Shown here piece after piece: positions 15,101 to 28,400 of a stretch of 64,000 nt of DNA. The position numbers and the translations under genes were made by a program. The first letter of the stretch is position 1; each line of letters opens with the position of its first letter. The stretch is from Dirofilaria immitis. Taxonomy: Eukaryota > Nematoda > Chromadorea > Rhabditida > Onchocercidae. The notes beneath the pieces were generated by a model. The model saw only the letters and a list, made by a program, of their open reading frames with translations, was not told the DNA's origin and ran no database searches. The stretch is taken from assembly GCA_024305405.1 (NCBI GenBank), contig JAKNDB010000109.1:3286001-3350000 (forward strand). The letters are read 5' to 3'.

Positions 15101-17044
15101 TTTGTGGGAATTGTGTTATTAAATATGTATTCACAGCAATATGTTTTTGTTTAACAAACAGAATCGCTTTTCATTGTGAAAACTGCAATTACCTGAGGTG
15201 TGACAAATGCAGTTGAGGCTTAATATGTCCTGTGTTTGAAATTGGATTGTATGAATATGGAACTAGACTGATTCTATCTCCAGCATTCACCTAAAATAAA
15301 ATCAGCATAAATTTAATCAAAAATCAAAATTAATTAATAAATTCTTCTCATTTAAATTTTTTGTCATTTTAGCTTTTTGTTCATAAGTAGATACAAAACT
15401 CCAAATCATCGTAAGATGACAAACACTCTAAAAAGATGTTGAAAACAAACATTATCACCAAGGAATGAATGCTTGTATACAGGTTCAATATGAAACCACG
15501 AGCCCTCATTGCCATTTTTATCCAAATATACTTTCATCGCATTTCGTTCCAATTTAGCTGGTGAATTTTTAATATTGTTAGATACTTATCTGATTTAACA
15601 TGCAACAACTGCAAAGAGATTTTATTATAAATTTTTTTAAAAAAAGAACCAGCCATTTGAATAGCTTATTGACTGTAAATACAAACTTATGAGCAATTTA
15701 GAATTCACACAAGTGATTATTACAATATTTTTAACATAAAAGCAATGAGAGCCATTCTTCGGTAGCACCTGTTATAGTACAACAAAAGAAAGACCCAGTC
15801 TGAACTGCTCCATTTAATTTCACAGTTTAATCATTTTTTTCCTAACTTTTATAATAGTATGTGCACAATTTTTTACAACTCATATAGTAATACGTGCGCA
15901 GCAAAGAAAGTCAAAAATATGCTGAAATTGAATTGAAGATACTTAACTTAAACCACTTAGCTAACGACATAAAAAATTTAAATCTTTAAGTAATAAAAAT
16001 ATTTCAGACGTAATGGAAAGTGAAGGATATTTCAAATAGAACACCTGTATGGTACCACCGTACTGCACATTTACACCAAGCATTTTTTGTATTCTATATC
16101 GTTTTGTTCTTTTTCCTTATCTGCAGCATGCTTTAGTTTTTTTAACATATCGTCTTCAAAAAGTGATTCACCAGCTTGAAATTTTCTTTGTTCCGTCCAA
16201 AATTGTTTTTGCGCTGCATATCGATTAATCGAACAAATTCGAAACAAACAATCTGAAAATACAAAGGCGGAATGGTGAGTAATCTGCGCCAAAATCTGAA
16301 AGCATTGAGACATAGCACTTTCAGATTCCAAACTTGAGTCACTTGTAATGTATAATACGTGTAGGATAATACTATGATGGTTATATTCTTAATATTCTTA
16401 ACCAAACAGTAGTTGCGAAATAGGATTTCTGGTAAATTTACACGAGATAAAAAATCTACTTGAAAATTACTCGTTTTAAAATTAATGTGGAACAATATTA
16501 ATTGTAATATTATGCATACATTCATCAAATCAGTCACAAAGTACCTCGGAATTTCTTCGGCGGTGAATCAGGAGTACCATTACCAACCTCCACAATACAT
16601 CTATCGTCAACAAGACTGCAACATAAATTATGGAGTTTTATTAAATTAAAAAAGATAAAAAAATCGGAATAAGGTCCTTTAAAGAAATGAGATTGGAAGT
16701 ACGGTAATTGCGTATAGCAGTGCATTTAATGCCATTATCAAAAATCTGTGGTTACAACTTAATTTTGGCAGAGTTTTAGAACTTATTATTTTGAAACTAA
16801 GTGTAACAGCTAGTTTAAAAATGCTAAAATAATAGTATCGTCCTTTTTATTCCCCACTACAGTCATAAGTACACTATGGCGAAATAATAAATATATGATG
16901 ATACCCAAGTGTTGATAAAAATCCAGTCTTAGGAGATACACGTTCCTCCGAACGATCCTCCATTGGTCGGTAATGGTCTTTTGCATACAGTGCTATCACG
17001 TCACCGATATGAAGAGAAGTATTATGGAAGGCGTCAGTACTCAT
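150..17044 (-). CDS. itr-1: Inositol 1,4,5-trisphosphate receptor (N-terminal ~1,700 residues; runs off left edge)
   Basis: ER Ca2+-release channel gated by IP3. Exons, 5' to 3': 17044-16905, 16615-16545, 16252-16045, 15608-15451, 15290-15193, 14702-14591, 14407-14256, 14151-13989, 13633-13515, 13149-13043, 12929-12741, 12599-12458, 11972-11833, 11417-11218, 10978-10846, 10596-10481, 10303-10184, 10020-9871, 9709-9526, 9444-9331, 8806-8607, 8521-8419, 8045-7834, 7099-6905, 6045-5953, 5733-5608, 5457-5308, 4892-4692, 4457-4318, 4154-4040, 3351-3204, 2917-~2830, 2600-2475, 2243-2041, 1719-1571, 1170-1056, 200-150. Start ATG gives MSTDAF before the family motif LHIGD; an in-frame non-ATG extension exists upstream. 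N-terminal suppressor/MIR region is followed by the ligand core: [18 protein letters not shown] and YRKNQEY keep the ligand-contacting Arg/Lys of mammalian ITPR. The RIH-type helical region follows; the channel domain is not in the window. Four apparent 1-nt deletions break the frame (see findings). Phases around 2.6-3.2 kb and 8.8-9.3 kb are unresolved, so small exons may be missing. Family assignment is very secure; some boundaries are approximate. Confidence 0.95.
6230..6265. repeat. C-run followed by A-run in an ITPR intron
   Basis: A C-rich stretch directly abuts about 15 A residues and then AAATAAAT. It lies in the intron between ITPR exons 7099-6905 and 6045-5953. It is low-complexity sequence with no function assigned, and a place where read length errors are likely. 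Confidence 0.7.
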
Positions 17045-18799
17045 TCCTATTGACAATTTATTGCTATATAAACGGTGCTTGCATTGCAGCATTCTGATAA
17101 GACGTGATCGTACACGTGACGCTTGTCTGAAGTAAGCTAATTATAAATGATTAGTTCGTAATTTATTCAAACTTTTAATTAATTTAAAATTTAACTCTGA
17201 ATAATACTTCCTAGGGCTATAAAATCAAGAAAAGAGCATCAAAACAGTCAAATAGATATTGTAATCGCAGTTGGTGGTGGATTAAATGGAATAGTTTTGA
17301 CTGCTGGCGTTATGAGTCTTTTTCGGAGAGATTATATCACGTCATCATTAAGCCTACTACAGCCTACAGCCCTCTCCTATCCTGTTAAACAACTAAGGCA
17401 ACTGTAAAACATATCGTGAACGCTATTTATTGAAATTTTCATGCAAAAATTTGGCAAAGAGCCTTAATTACAACATTACTGTGACTCTGACTATGTAAAC
17501 AAATTTATTCATCCAGTCATCTTTCCAATATATAATTTTTTATTATATTCGGTTAAAGACTTATTCCTTCTTTTCAAACACTTGCATAACAGACCGTGAA
17601 TTTAAGGAAGCATATCCGCTCTATATCGAAGAATCATGAACATTTTCGAAACAGTCGACAGAATGCGTATTAAAAAGTTTCAGATATTTGTTCAACAGAC
17701 AGGATGAGTGAACATACAATAACTGTACAAATCGAACTATAAAAATATATTTTAAAAATTTTAATGAAATCAGTCCAAATAAAACGCTCCTCTTCAGTTC
17801 ATCTAAAAATAAAATTATACGCATACTCTGGCAAATTTTTCCACAAAATCAATTTAAGACTTCTCGTTACAATTATTTTCCCCTAGCCATCAGTTTCGTT
17901 AACTAGTAAAACTTGCTAAACAGGCAATGAAGTTCAAAAATTCACATAAATAATTCTTAACAATCTTTTTGTTTAGTCAATATATATACATTAACTTAAA
18001 ACAATTCAAAATTGATTTGTAGAACAGGAAAACCCGGAGTGGCTATATTGTTAAAAGCACTGAGCAAATGACAATACACAGCATACATTAGCCCGTTAAA
18101 ACTGCTTGATATGATCGTTGATGGATTAAACGAAATGCTCTGACAGCAAACAACATGAACTGCTATCGAGAGGCCTTATGAGCGGTTATGTCTCATTTGC
18201 ATTACACGATCAATAATTCACTGTGGTGAATAACTGGATGGTTCTGATTATTCCAAAGCAGAAGCTATGCCATATCTACTAATACAGGAATGTGAAATTA
18301 AAGCGGTAAATAACCTAATGCTCTATAAACGAAACTTAGCAGGAAAAAAAGATTTCGTATTTTATATGTTCATTCAATATGGAATTTCACTACTTCGCAT
18401 AGTAAATGCAAATTAAAATGAACCATAGAAAGAATGCGAAGTGAACAGTGTTGAAGTTAAGAATTGAATGTTATAAAGAGAAATATGCATATTAGAAGTG
18501 AGATTTCAATAGACTATTAGAAAATTAAATTTTTGGAATGAAAAACGAACTTTATCTTTAAAATTATTAATTTTCTTGAATGCTTCTGTAGATCTTATGT
18601 ATGAATATCCTTTCTGAGCTGTATCCTATTCCGGTGACAATTCATTCACCTCATTCCTTCATCTGATCGACGTTTATGACCAGCACTACCAATACCACTT
18701 ACTGGCATTTCTTAGATTGTTTTGTGAAAATGACCTGTTTGCTCATAAACAAGTAGGTAGACATGGTATTTGGTTGACCCTTGCTTTTCCCATCATTTT

Positions 18800-18885
18800 T
18801 TATACGTCCATGTATATCATCATCTATATACATATCTTTGTATGTATAATATGTATGTATGAGGACGTATACATACATGTATGTA
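18800..18885. repeat. TATG/TACA-rich simple repeat
   Basis: Degenerate tandem TGTATA/TATG units and their complement (ACATACATGTATG) make a partly self-complementary low-complexity stretch. An open frame spanning it (18717-18929) is explained by this composition and is not called as a gene. Confidence 0.6.
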
Positions 18886-21800
18886 AAATCAGTGCTTATA
18901 TTTGTTTAATATGGCTGTGTATGTTATAGATTCAGCAGTATAAAGTGGATTTTGTTATGAAAATTTTAGATTCTTATTTTACATTGACATTGGCAGTGAA
19001 GAGAATAAAAGAAAAAGAAAGCGGAAATTGTCAAGACTGAAAATTTCGTTACGTGTGATACCTAGATCGTACTATATTTCATAGTATTAGCCATATTAGT
19101 TTTTCCATGCTGTATACGATATCGTTTATCCATTAGTTGCATTTGTCACATCAGTAGAGTACCGTCCGCTTTACATACACTCTTTTACGCAAGCTTAACG
19201 GATGCTACTATCATACAAAGGTTTAGTTTTTCTTATTGATATATTGTTCCGCGAGAATGCCACCGTTGAGCGATATCCTTGTTCATAAACTTTAATATAG
19301 AGATAAGCTTCAAGTCCAATGACTGTTGCAGCGCTCATACTAACGATAAATTAGTCCGATTGAAATAAAAGTTCGACTATGTTTTTGATGAAGAATGATA
19401 TTGCGTGAGGTATCACTTCATATTTCAAAATTCCGGTTGAAAAAATTCTTATTCATGCTGATGGCAACGGGCAAATTGATAATCTATTCATAATAGTTCT
19501 CAATTTTTTAGGATCTTCCTTTTTTTCTAGCAAAATGAATGATAATTTGTTCCAATAAATAACTTATCATAAAGAAACGAATATTCGAATGAAACATTAA
19601 GTCTGCTCAATTAGTTGGCCGGTTTTAATTGCGATTTAATAATCATATTATATAACAGCAGTCGTTCTATTAATAATGTCTTGATAATAGGAAGTAAAAG
19701 AATGTTAAATAAAAGAAAATAAAGCATACCAAAATCTGGAAAATTTTGTTCGAAGGCATTAGATTCTATTTATTTTGTGAAATTTCTTCCTTTCAGCATT
19801 AAATGGCCTTCTACTTATTCTCACCATTTATTGAAGAACAACTGCAAATATAAATCTTAACATACTGTTTCCAGTCAATTCTTTATTTCTGTTTGTTGTG
19901 GTCCAATAATTTCAAACTTTTCGAAGTTTTGTTTTGATCCAACAATGCTCAAACTTTATCTAAATTCATGAAATTTTTGAAAAACTTCATAAATTTATTT
20001 TTATGTGGATAATATTTCATGCAAGAACAAAAAGTGACCGTGCATTAAAATTTTTGTATTGCCAAATTTGCCTGATCATAATACAGTGATTTTAACAATG
20101 AAGCGCTTCTCGGATAATCCAAACTGTTTTAATCTGGCCGCGGTTTAAGATTATAAACAGAATTTTTGGATGAATATCTGAGATTTTAATGCTCTAAAGC
20201 AATTTTTCCGTCTTAAAAATAGGTATGATTACGCGCTCAGCAGCTTATTTTTGGTTTCATAAATGAGAACTGCGTAAACTCATCATAGCATGAATAAATA
20301 TCTAATATGACCTGCATAACTCATAATGAGCTTCAGAAATATTTAGCATAATCGATGAAATCAAAGATTTTTCACATAAATAGAAAAGGTGATTTTCTGA
20401 AATTTCAAATAAAACAAAACTCAACATTGAAGTAATAATTATTAATGTTTTAACTGGATCTAGATGATAAAATAACTTTAGAATGTCTAATTGCGCCTAG
20501 AAACGAAATATGATGTAAAGATTAATGGGAAATTCTAATAAATGAAATTTGTTAAATGCAAAATTAATTGGGATTTTTTCAAACTTTGTGGCAAATTATA
20601 CCGTACAGTTTTTTCTTAACGTTTTAAATTTAGTGTTTCTGACGATGTGACATTAGCAGTGTAGCTTAAGTCTTTCGTATGAGAAAAGTTGAGGAAGACG
20701 CATAAAAATTAATGGTATTTTGGAAATAAAATTTCTGAATTATTGAAATGCAATTGACATAATAGTGGTGGAAGATGCACAGAAGCTTTCATGGTGTATA
20801 TAAATTTGCACAACTGCTTCCTATTTCGTTTTTGCAAGCACTTTGAAAACATCCGCTGTTTATTTACTTAGCTACAGGAACAAACAATATTTTTGTTATT
20901 TTCATCCTTCTATCAACTTCATTCTAAACCTGCCAAAACCAAAAACTTCAAATTTCTATCTACTGAATTTTTTCTGTGAACTTACGTAAGAGAAAGCACA
21001 ATTAATCTACGTGGTATTGAGTGAACTGTCAGGCCTTATTTCACATTTCCTTGTACATTTCAAGAAAGTGATGGATTTCTGGACATGAATATGATGTGAT
21101 TATTACATGCAAAAATATAACCACTACAGTAATTTTGTCCATTTTACCGATTTTTATCCGTTTGCTTAACAAACTCTTATTTAATCACATCGTAAAAGAT
21201 TATAAAGATTTTTCAAAAATAAACAGAAACATTCAAAAATATGATTAAAAGGTAGTATGACAATCTGTTTGTTGCATAAAATATTATATATCCTTTGTTC
21301 ATATATAAAATTAATGACAGTCGTAAGGTAAGTCGTACTAGAATCCAGATTATCTTTCAAGACAGAATGGAAAACATACTTGATTTTATAATGATTTTTT
21401 TCTATACCTTTTTCATTTCCGAATCAATGTTTAATTATGAAATAAATATATCAAATTCTTTTTATAATTAACGAAAAATTTTTGCATAAATATAATCTTC
21501 ATATTTATACCCTAGTAATTTTTCCTGCATCAGTAATGAATTAAAATATACATGATATTAAATTAGTTTAACCAATAAAAATTGCATTCAAAATACATCG
21601 TTCATTATTTAAGCTTTAGAGGAGTTCAATAATGACTCGGTTAATTATCTATAATGATAACTCGAATAATAAAACTTTCTAAATAATTTTATATTAAACT
21701 TTGGGAATAACGCAATTCTGTGGAAACTCATAAAGTTAGGAAAATGAATTGAACATATATTTGAGACTTCCTAAATGGACTGGAACTCTTCAATAATAGA

Positions 21801-22569
21801 ATCTAAGAAAGTTTATTATCCTTGCAAATGCTCTTCAAGTAGCTATAGGACTCGAGAATCATTTTCCCACATTGTTCATCATATTTTGTGTTACATATAA
21901 GATCAGAATAGAAGAATAAATTCTAAAATAATATTAGCACACAGTGCTAATGTTGAATTTTCATAAATTGAAAAGTAAATAGTATTTTTTTCCTTCACGC
22001 TCTTCGGTCTTTTCTCGATTCAGACTACTACAAAATAGATCATAAATTCGATCTGGACAAAAACATTGTAGGGTCTTGAATTCATGTAAACAATTTTATC
22101 TGTTAATATTTTTAAAAAAATTGTATAATCTCAAATTAATTCTATAATCCAATCATTTAATGTTAAAAATATATGTCCTATTTTAGTTTTATTTTTTTGC
22201 TAGGAGCTATTAGTTTTCAATTAAACAAAAGAATTGTGTGGTGGTCAGGCTAATATTAAAATAAATTTCATTTAAAGTAATACATACGTAAAGGTCATTA
22301 ATAAATAAAAACCAGTTATTTATAAGTAGAAAAGAGCATCAATCTTTCATAGTAAGGCTCAAAAATTTGATAATGAAAATCCCTGAAGAAATGATAATAA
22401 TAAAATACTGTTGCATTAGATAAAGCAAAGATTTACCGGTATACTTCATGGTTTATAAAAATTGCTTTTTTCAGGAAGTTAAATCATCAAATTATTACTA
22501 GTGTAGCCACCATAATTTAAAAATCAAATTTTGAATTGATTAAAAAAAAGATTAGATAAGGAGTTTTAT

Positions 22570-22635
22570 GCACTTTCAGAAAGTTGGAATGAGCGAAAAT
22601 TTGAGCACTTTCAGAAAGTTGGAATGAGCGAAAAT
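22570..22635. repeat. Exact 31-bp direct repeat, two copies, 35-bp period
   Basis: GCACTTTCAGAAAGTTGG begins both copies, at 22570-22600 and 22605-22635; the 31-bp units are identical and separated by TTGA. Each unit contains the short palindrome CTTTCAGAAAG. It lies in the gene-poor region between ITPR and the CYSTM gene. Confidence 0.9.
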
Positions 22636-24123
22636 GAACGAATATACCAATAAAAGCAAAGAGGGAAGAAAATCGGCAGCGATGCGATCCCTTTCACATG
22701 CAAACTATCTCTGCTATGTTTTAATGGTGGGATAAGTTATTTCATGAAAAGCGTTATTAGCATGACGGCATTCTTTCGCTAGAAGTACTAGGTTTTTAAT
22801 TTTCCAACATTCTGAATAAAATGGATATGAAATTTCAAGAACGTAAATTTTCAACTCCTAAAAATAAAAGTTGATGACAGCAACTTTAGGACACCAAGAT
22901 TTCCCGAGAATTAGAAAATCGATTCAAGTTGCAAACAAAATTGTTTTGTCTGCAAAAATTATTCCATCTTTATCGAATTTTAGATCTTGAAAATGAACAA
23001 GCAGAAAAATATCATTAGAATTTCGAAAAATTTTCAAATGAAATATTTCTAAATTTTAATAATAACTTAAGTGATGCATCGGTGACTAATCGCAGTCCGG
23101 AAAAAACTGTTTCCATATGTTTCATACAAAAAAATCCGATACTAGTCTCGGTTTATGATGTGATTCGTGGTAAATTTATGGTGCAATTTGGATCTAAAGC
23201 CCTGCATCGGAAAAGTAAAGTCTATTTACAATGATTCAGTTTGAAGAGGAATTCATTGATTTAAACAACGCTGAATTAGTTACAAAACAAAGATTTCGGC
23301 AAGCTTGTAAGAATTTCGCGTGCAGTATTGCTTTTTCTTTCCAGTTCCATAATAAAATTTAACGGAGAAGTCGGAAATGTAATTGTTGGTCCTAAATTTA
23401 CTATGTGATTCGATTTCTGACATCTATTTTTGTAACACAAAAACTGGAATTGGATTTTTATTGCATTCATTTTACGAATCAACATTTACCGCCAGCTATT
23501 AGTGATCAATCAGTCAGTAAAAATATCACTCAATCAATTATTCAAGACCAATAAAAATGAATAATGTAGGTAATAAAGTTCAAAGCCTTGTACATGTATA
23601 TATTATAATAATACAATCAAAGTGAACTAGTTTTTAGATCATAAAGCTGCAAAAGCAGAATTTACGCCTTTTTTTTCTCGTTTTTTTCGGAATTCGTCTT
23701 ACAAAGGTGGTGCAGTATTTGCCAAACACCAATTCAGAAAACATTAGAAATCAGTGATTATTCCAATGATTAAAGTAGTTGCAGAACAAAAAATTTTTAA
23801 AACAAAACAAACCTTTTCGCAATCCTTTTTTTTGTTTACGAAAAATAGCTTCATTATTTTTAAAAGATTGAAACTATCATACGAAAGATATACTAATAAA
23901 AGTCAGTATGTATACGGAAAGAGTTATCAATTGGGTCATCACAAATTTCTTTTGAAGAAAAATATCAAACTTCATCAGCACAGAAATCTAAGAAGGGAAA
24001 ATAAAGTATAAGCCTTAATTCTAGAAACCTGCTTTAAATATGGGACCGCTATTAATAACATTATGCAATGTTATCATGGCAATAAAAACAACACGGTTTA
24101 ACGTTGAATCGATTAAAACAAAT

Positions 24124-25460
24124 TTAGTCACAACATTCTGCCAAACAGCAACCGCAACAACACGCCAGCAATGCCCACAAGCAGCATTTACTCGAATCAT
24201 AACGTGAACTTTGAGGCGGTCCTGTTGTTTGCCTGAATAATGAAACAATTATATTCGCTATTACTCATTCAAACTTTATCTCGATTAAAATAACGTTATT
24301 CAAATAATTATCACTGACACGATATCAGAGTTTGTTCTAATAAAACTTTTAAATTATCTGATGGAGATGGATGGAACAATTGTGTAGGGTTTTCTTGAAG
24401 AAGTAAAAGTTTATAATAAAAACGAATGGGACTGAAATAATAGAAATGGAATCCCATCAACACTAGCGATTATTCAATGCAACGCTTGCATGCAGCACGA
24501 CTAGCATAACGACTATGATAGGCCATCTAAAAAAAGCTCACAACATTTGACATCATAACATTTGCACGTCAGATTGTTACCTTAACTGGCCAGTATGCGT
24601 TCTCGTTGATTCTAAAAAATATTTCATCGTACTTCGAAATAGTTCATGATTTTGCATACAGGCTGTGTATAGATTTGCGATAGAAAAATGGACATTTTTT
24701 CTTTTATTTAAAATTAAAGAAACTTAATGAACATACATAATCGGCGGTTGCTGAGGATAACCATAACCAAAGTTTGGCTGTGGTTGATTCGGATAGTACT
24801 GTTGTTGTTGAGGCGAATAACTGTAGCCCGGACCGCTATAATTTTGCGGTAATGGATACTAAAGATAGTATAATATTGGTATAATAATTAAACAATTTAA
24901 TACCACATTAACAACGATTTAAGAATCTTTTCCGAATGACCAGTTTTGCTCTATTTCAATATCATGTTATCAGTTGGCATAATCGCAATCATCGGATAAT
25001 ATCACTATGTTTTTTCTTCCTTTCTCAATAATAATTTTTTTTATATTACTATTCAACCATCTCAAAAAAGATTGAAAGTTTGAGCATACTAAGTTTGAGC
25101 AAAAATGAAACATATAGTTAAATCAGCGCAAAAATACTTATAACAAAAATTTCTTTGCATTATATTGAAACAAATAATTACTCAGAAAAAGAAACTTGAT
25201 ACAAAATATTAAATTTTCAATAACTTTTTGCGAAAGATCAATCACATTTTATGCACACATCTCAAAATATTTGTGCACACATTTCAAAATTGCGATTTAT
25301 CACGTTGTGATTTTTGTTGATATTATTTTAATCGATTTTTGATTTGTTTTAAATTTATATTAGAAATTCATGGAAACAATACTAGAAACTGCCTAAAACT
25401 GCAGATTTGAAATCAACCAACCTGATAAGGCGACGACTGATAAGGTGGGGGCGCTGACAT
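24124..25460 (-). CDS. CYSTM-type cysteine-rich transmembrane module protein, 89 aa, three exons
   Basis: Exons 25460-25422, 24858-24737 and 24232-24124 sum to 270 nt in one frame: 89 residues plus TAA. Splice phases match: CAG|GTTGG into TTTAG|TATCC, then AT|GTATGT into TTCAG|GCAAAC. The N-terminal ~70 residues are rich in Pro, Tyr and Gln (MSAPPPYQSS..., SPQQQQYYPNQPQ). The C-terminus is a short hydrophobic Cys cluster, CCLWALLACCCGCC followed by LAECCD. This is the architecture of CYSTM proteins: a P/Y/Q-rich cytosolic tail and a palmitoylatable Cys-rich membrane anchor, linked in other eukaryotes to stress tolerance. That role is family knowledge; nothing here shows a substrate or partner. 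Exons are too short to be found as long open frames. The joining is strong; the exact biological role is unknown. Confidence 0.85.
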
Positions 25461-28400
25461 TTTTTAAACCGATAATCCAGTTATTCTGCAAATTGTTTTC
25501 TGAAGTCGTTTTATTCGGACAAAAATTATGAAAAGTAGAGTGACATATTTCTGATGGCTAGTAGGAAATAAGTTAATTACTCGTTTATTATTTAATAAAG
25601 TAAACACGGATTATTTTTTTCGGTGCCCTGCTGAATTTCGATATCAGTGAAAAGTCACCCGTTTTTGAAAGAATAAAGCAACCCATGATGAGTACGAGTT
25701 GGAACGGATAGGTAAGAAAATGGGGTGAAGATCGGTAATAGGTTTGTACTAGAAGTATAATTCGTATCGAAAATCAATAGCCAGCAATTTATTTGATGCT
25801 AGTAACCACACCTAAAATGTCATTAAAACAATTAATAAGTAGCTGAAAAATTAACGAAACAAGAGAACTTCTAAACTACTTTTTTCAGCTCTAGACGACC
25901 AGAAATAAATAAATACCACTGCATGAGTAACAATAAAATGATCAAACGTTGTTCGAAAATACTATGTATGTTATTCTATCATTTATCGTCAAATAAAATA
26001 ACAATAGGATAAGTGTCACTTCTGAAGACTAGATAGAGCAGAGCAAAAGTAACTTAAAGTTAAAAAGACCAGTTAAAAACTTTATAACAAAGTCGTTATT
26101 GTTTTACATCTTCAAAATGACGATGCACACATACATAAAGTTCGACGAAATTAATAGCATTCAATGTAATCTGATGCTGCGACTACATATTTGCAATGCC
26201 ATTTTTTTCACAGACAGATAGATTGATCAAAAGATGTTTGAGGAACTTCAAAAATTCCCAGAAAGAATAAAATACTTATCTCACATAGTAATGAAATTCT
26301 AAGTTCTCCCATTCCTCTTTTCTACTCTTCAAATTTTTATGCTCAATGGTACAAGGCCTATTTCTGTGCATTCCCATAATATGCTCCTAGGTTCGTGATT
26401 ATACAACACCTTATCAACCACTTACAACGCTTTCTTACGCTGTCTTTGAAATCGCTTCATTACTTATTAGCATCCTTTGAAATACAAAAACATTCGAATA
26501 GATGATGGCGAAAATATAAGTCCTTTAAAAACAATGCGATACTTCAAAAGTGGAGAAAGAAATCAGCGTAATTATATTGTGGGATCAGTTTCATTTTAAA
26601 TTCAAGTAACTTCCAAATCAGACTATGTTTCAAGGAATTAAAAAAAAAAGAAAAACTTTTCCCAGATTTGAAACATCCAGGCATCTGAGGAGCGCAATAC
26701 TTCCAAATAAAGAAAAAATGAAGCCAAAAATAAGAAAAAGAAAGGACCAATGAAAATTAAATCAGTGCTTCAGGACAGAATGATACGAAAGCATGGCGAG
26801 GAGATGATCGATTAACGATTAAAGCGACACAAAATGCGACCACACCTTATAGCAACGCCCTATGCCCTGTAACTCCTGAAGGTTGACTAGTTTTCGAAGC
26901 GAATAATGGAATCGCAGTCCTCATATTCCATGCTAATATCAAACAATGGAGCATGAGCAGCCATCTTCGTTAGAGTTTATAGATGCTTCTATTAATGAAG
27001 AATAAAGGAAATGGTCTCTCGAGAAGCACACATTATTCATCCGTAAATCAAAAGGTGTGTACGCCCTGGAATCTAAATTGCGAAAACTGAAATATATTGC
27101 AGAATATTCCATCGCCACCCATTCATGAAACTATCTGATTACTACAATGAAAAAGACATATTTAGCGCGGAGAGGGACTGGCTTTATAAGGTAGGTTTGT
27201 GATAAATTGAATGGGCGAGATGAATCATATTAATAACAACAGATATGTCATGACGTCACTCACCGAGTATGATCATTGATCTTCCAATAGGAAAAACTGT
27301 GCCTTCTAGTTATGATGTGCTGGTGACTTCGTTGAGTTTAACTCATAAAAAGGAAGAGGAAAAGCGATTCTGAATATTTTATATGTCCTCTCTTCTTCAT
27401 AGTTCGAAATGATTTCAATTTTATTAAGATTATATTTGAATTATAGGTTAGTAATTATGGGATACAATTTCATCTTCAAAGCATCCTATAATATCGAAGT
27501 TTGATCTTTTCTTTATTTCCAAACGTCTAGTAACGAAATTTTTTTCCGTTTTTTCTAGTCGGTTTTCTTTTTCTCAAATGCTTAGCCAATGATTTTTTTC
27601 CATGGAAACAAAACAGATTAATCGCAAATTTTGATTTGATTACTTTGTTGAAGTACGGAAATGTAATAATTAGATGATATTAAGGCTCACGAGAATGATT
27701 CAGTCATTTTAAAAAGGTTAAAAGTAAAATATTACAATGACGTTCAAAATATTTATGTATTTAGAATACTTCGTATCATTTAAAATATCTGATCTTTCAA
27801 ACTGATTTGTCTTTTTAATTTTCAAATTGAGATATTTGAAGTTTAATACACTATAGTATCTCAGTTATTGTTACAAGCGCACATTTTATGACAACTTATG
27901 AACTAATTAGTCACTCGTGTAAATTTTGACAAACTGGAAGTAAGAATCGATAGACTTTTCAAATGATTACAAATTTCTTACTGCTAATTCCGTTCTATAC
28001 ACCCAAAACTGAAACTGATTGTTAAAGTTAAAACGATTGAGCACTGAGCAAACATGATTCCAGCACTCTTATCTATAACATTTTTTTCGAAGTCCGATAC
28101 AGATTTTGTTCACATTAAACTTTGTAATGTTCAAATGAAGTGAAATAACTCTCATCATGGATAAAAAAATGAAATTGAAATATGCGTGAATTTGAACGGT
28201 ATTTCCAAATTTGAAATACGCAATTTGCGGAATGTTAACAGAAATACTACAGAAAGAGTTTCTATTCCATAATATTTCGAAGCTTCGGCAAAATGTAGAA
28301 AATAAAAAATGATATAGATGGATTTTTCAAAAGATGCAAATAATTTCTTGAAATTTATGCCTCAAGAAAAAAAATTAGTAGCAGTCTAACTCAATAAAAC

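Larger units (their letters stand above)
17045..24123. other. Gene-poor 7-kb region upstream of ITPR
   Basis: I see no exon chain with conserved protein sequence on either strand. Short open frames here have biased A/T-driven composition and no supporting splice pattern. The region separates the ITPR start from the CYSTM gene, so it probably contains ITPR promoter and 5' untranslated sequence. C. elegans itr-1 is known to use several promoters, so alternative first exons could hide here (inference). Two simple repeats inside are listed separately. Confidence 0.5.
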
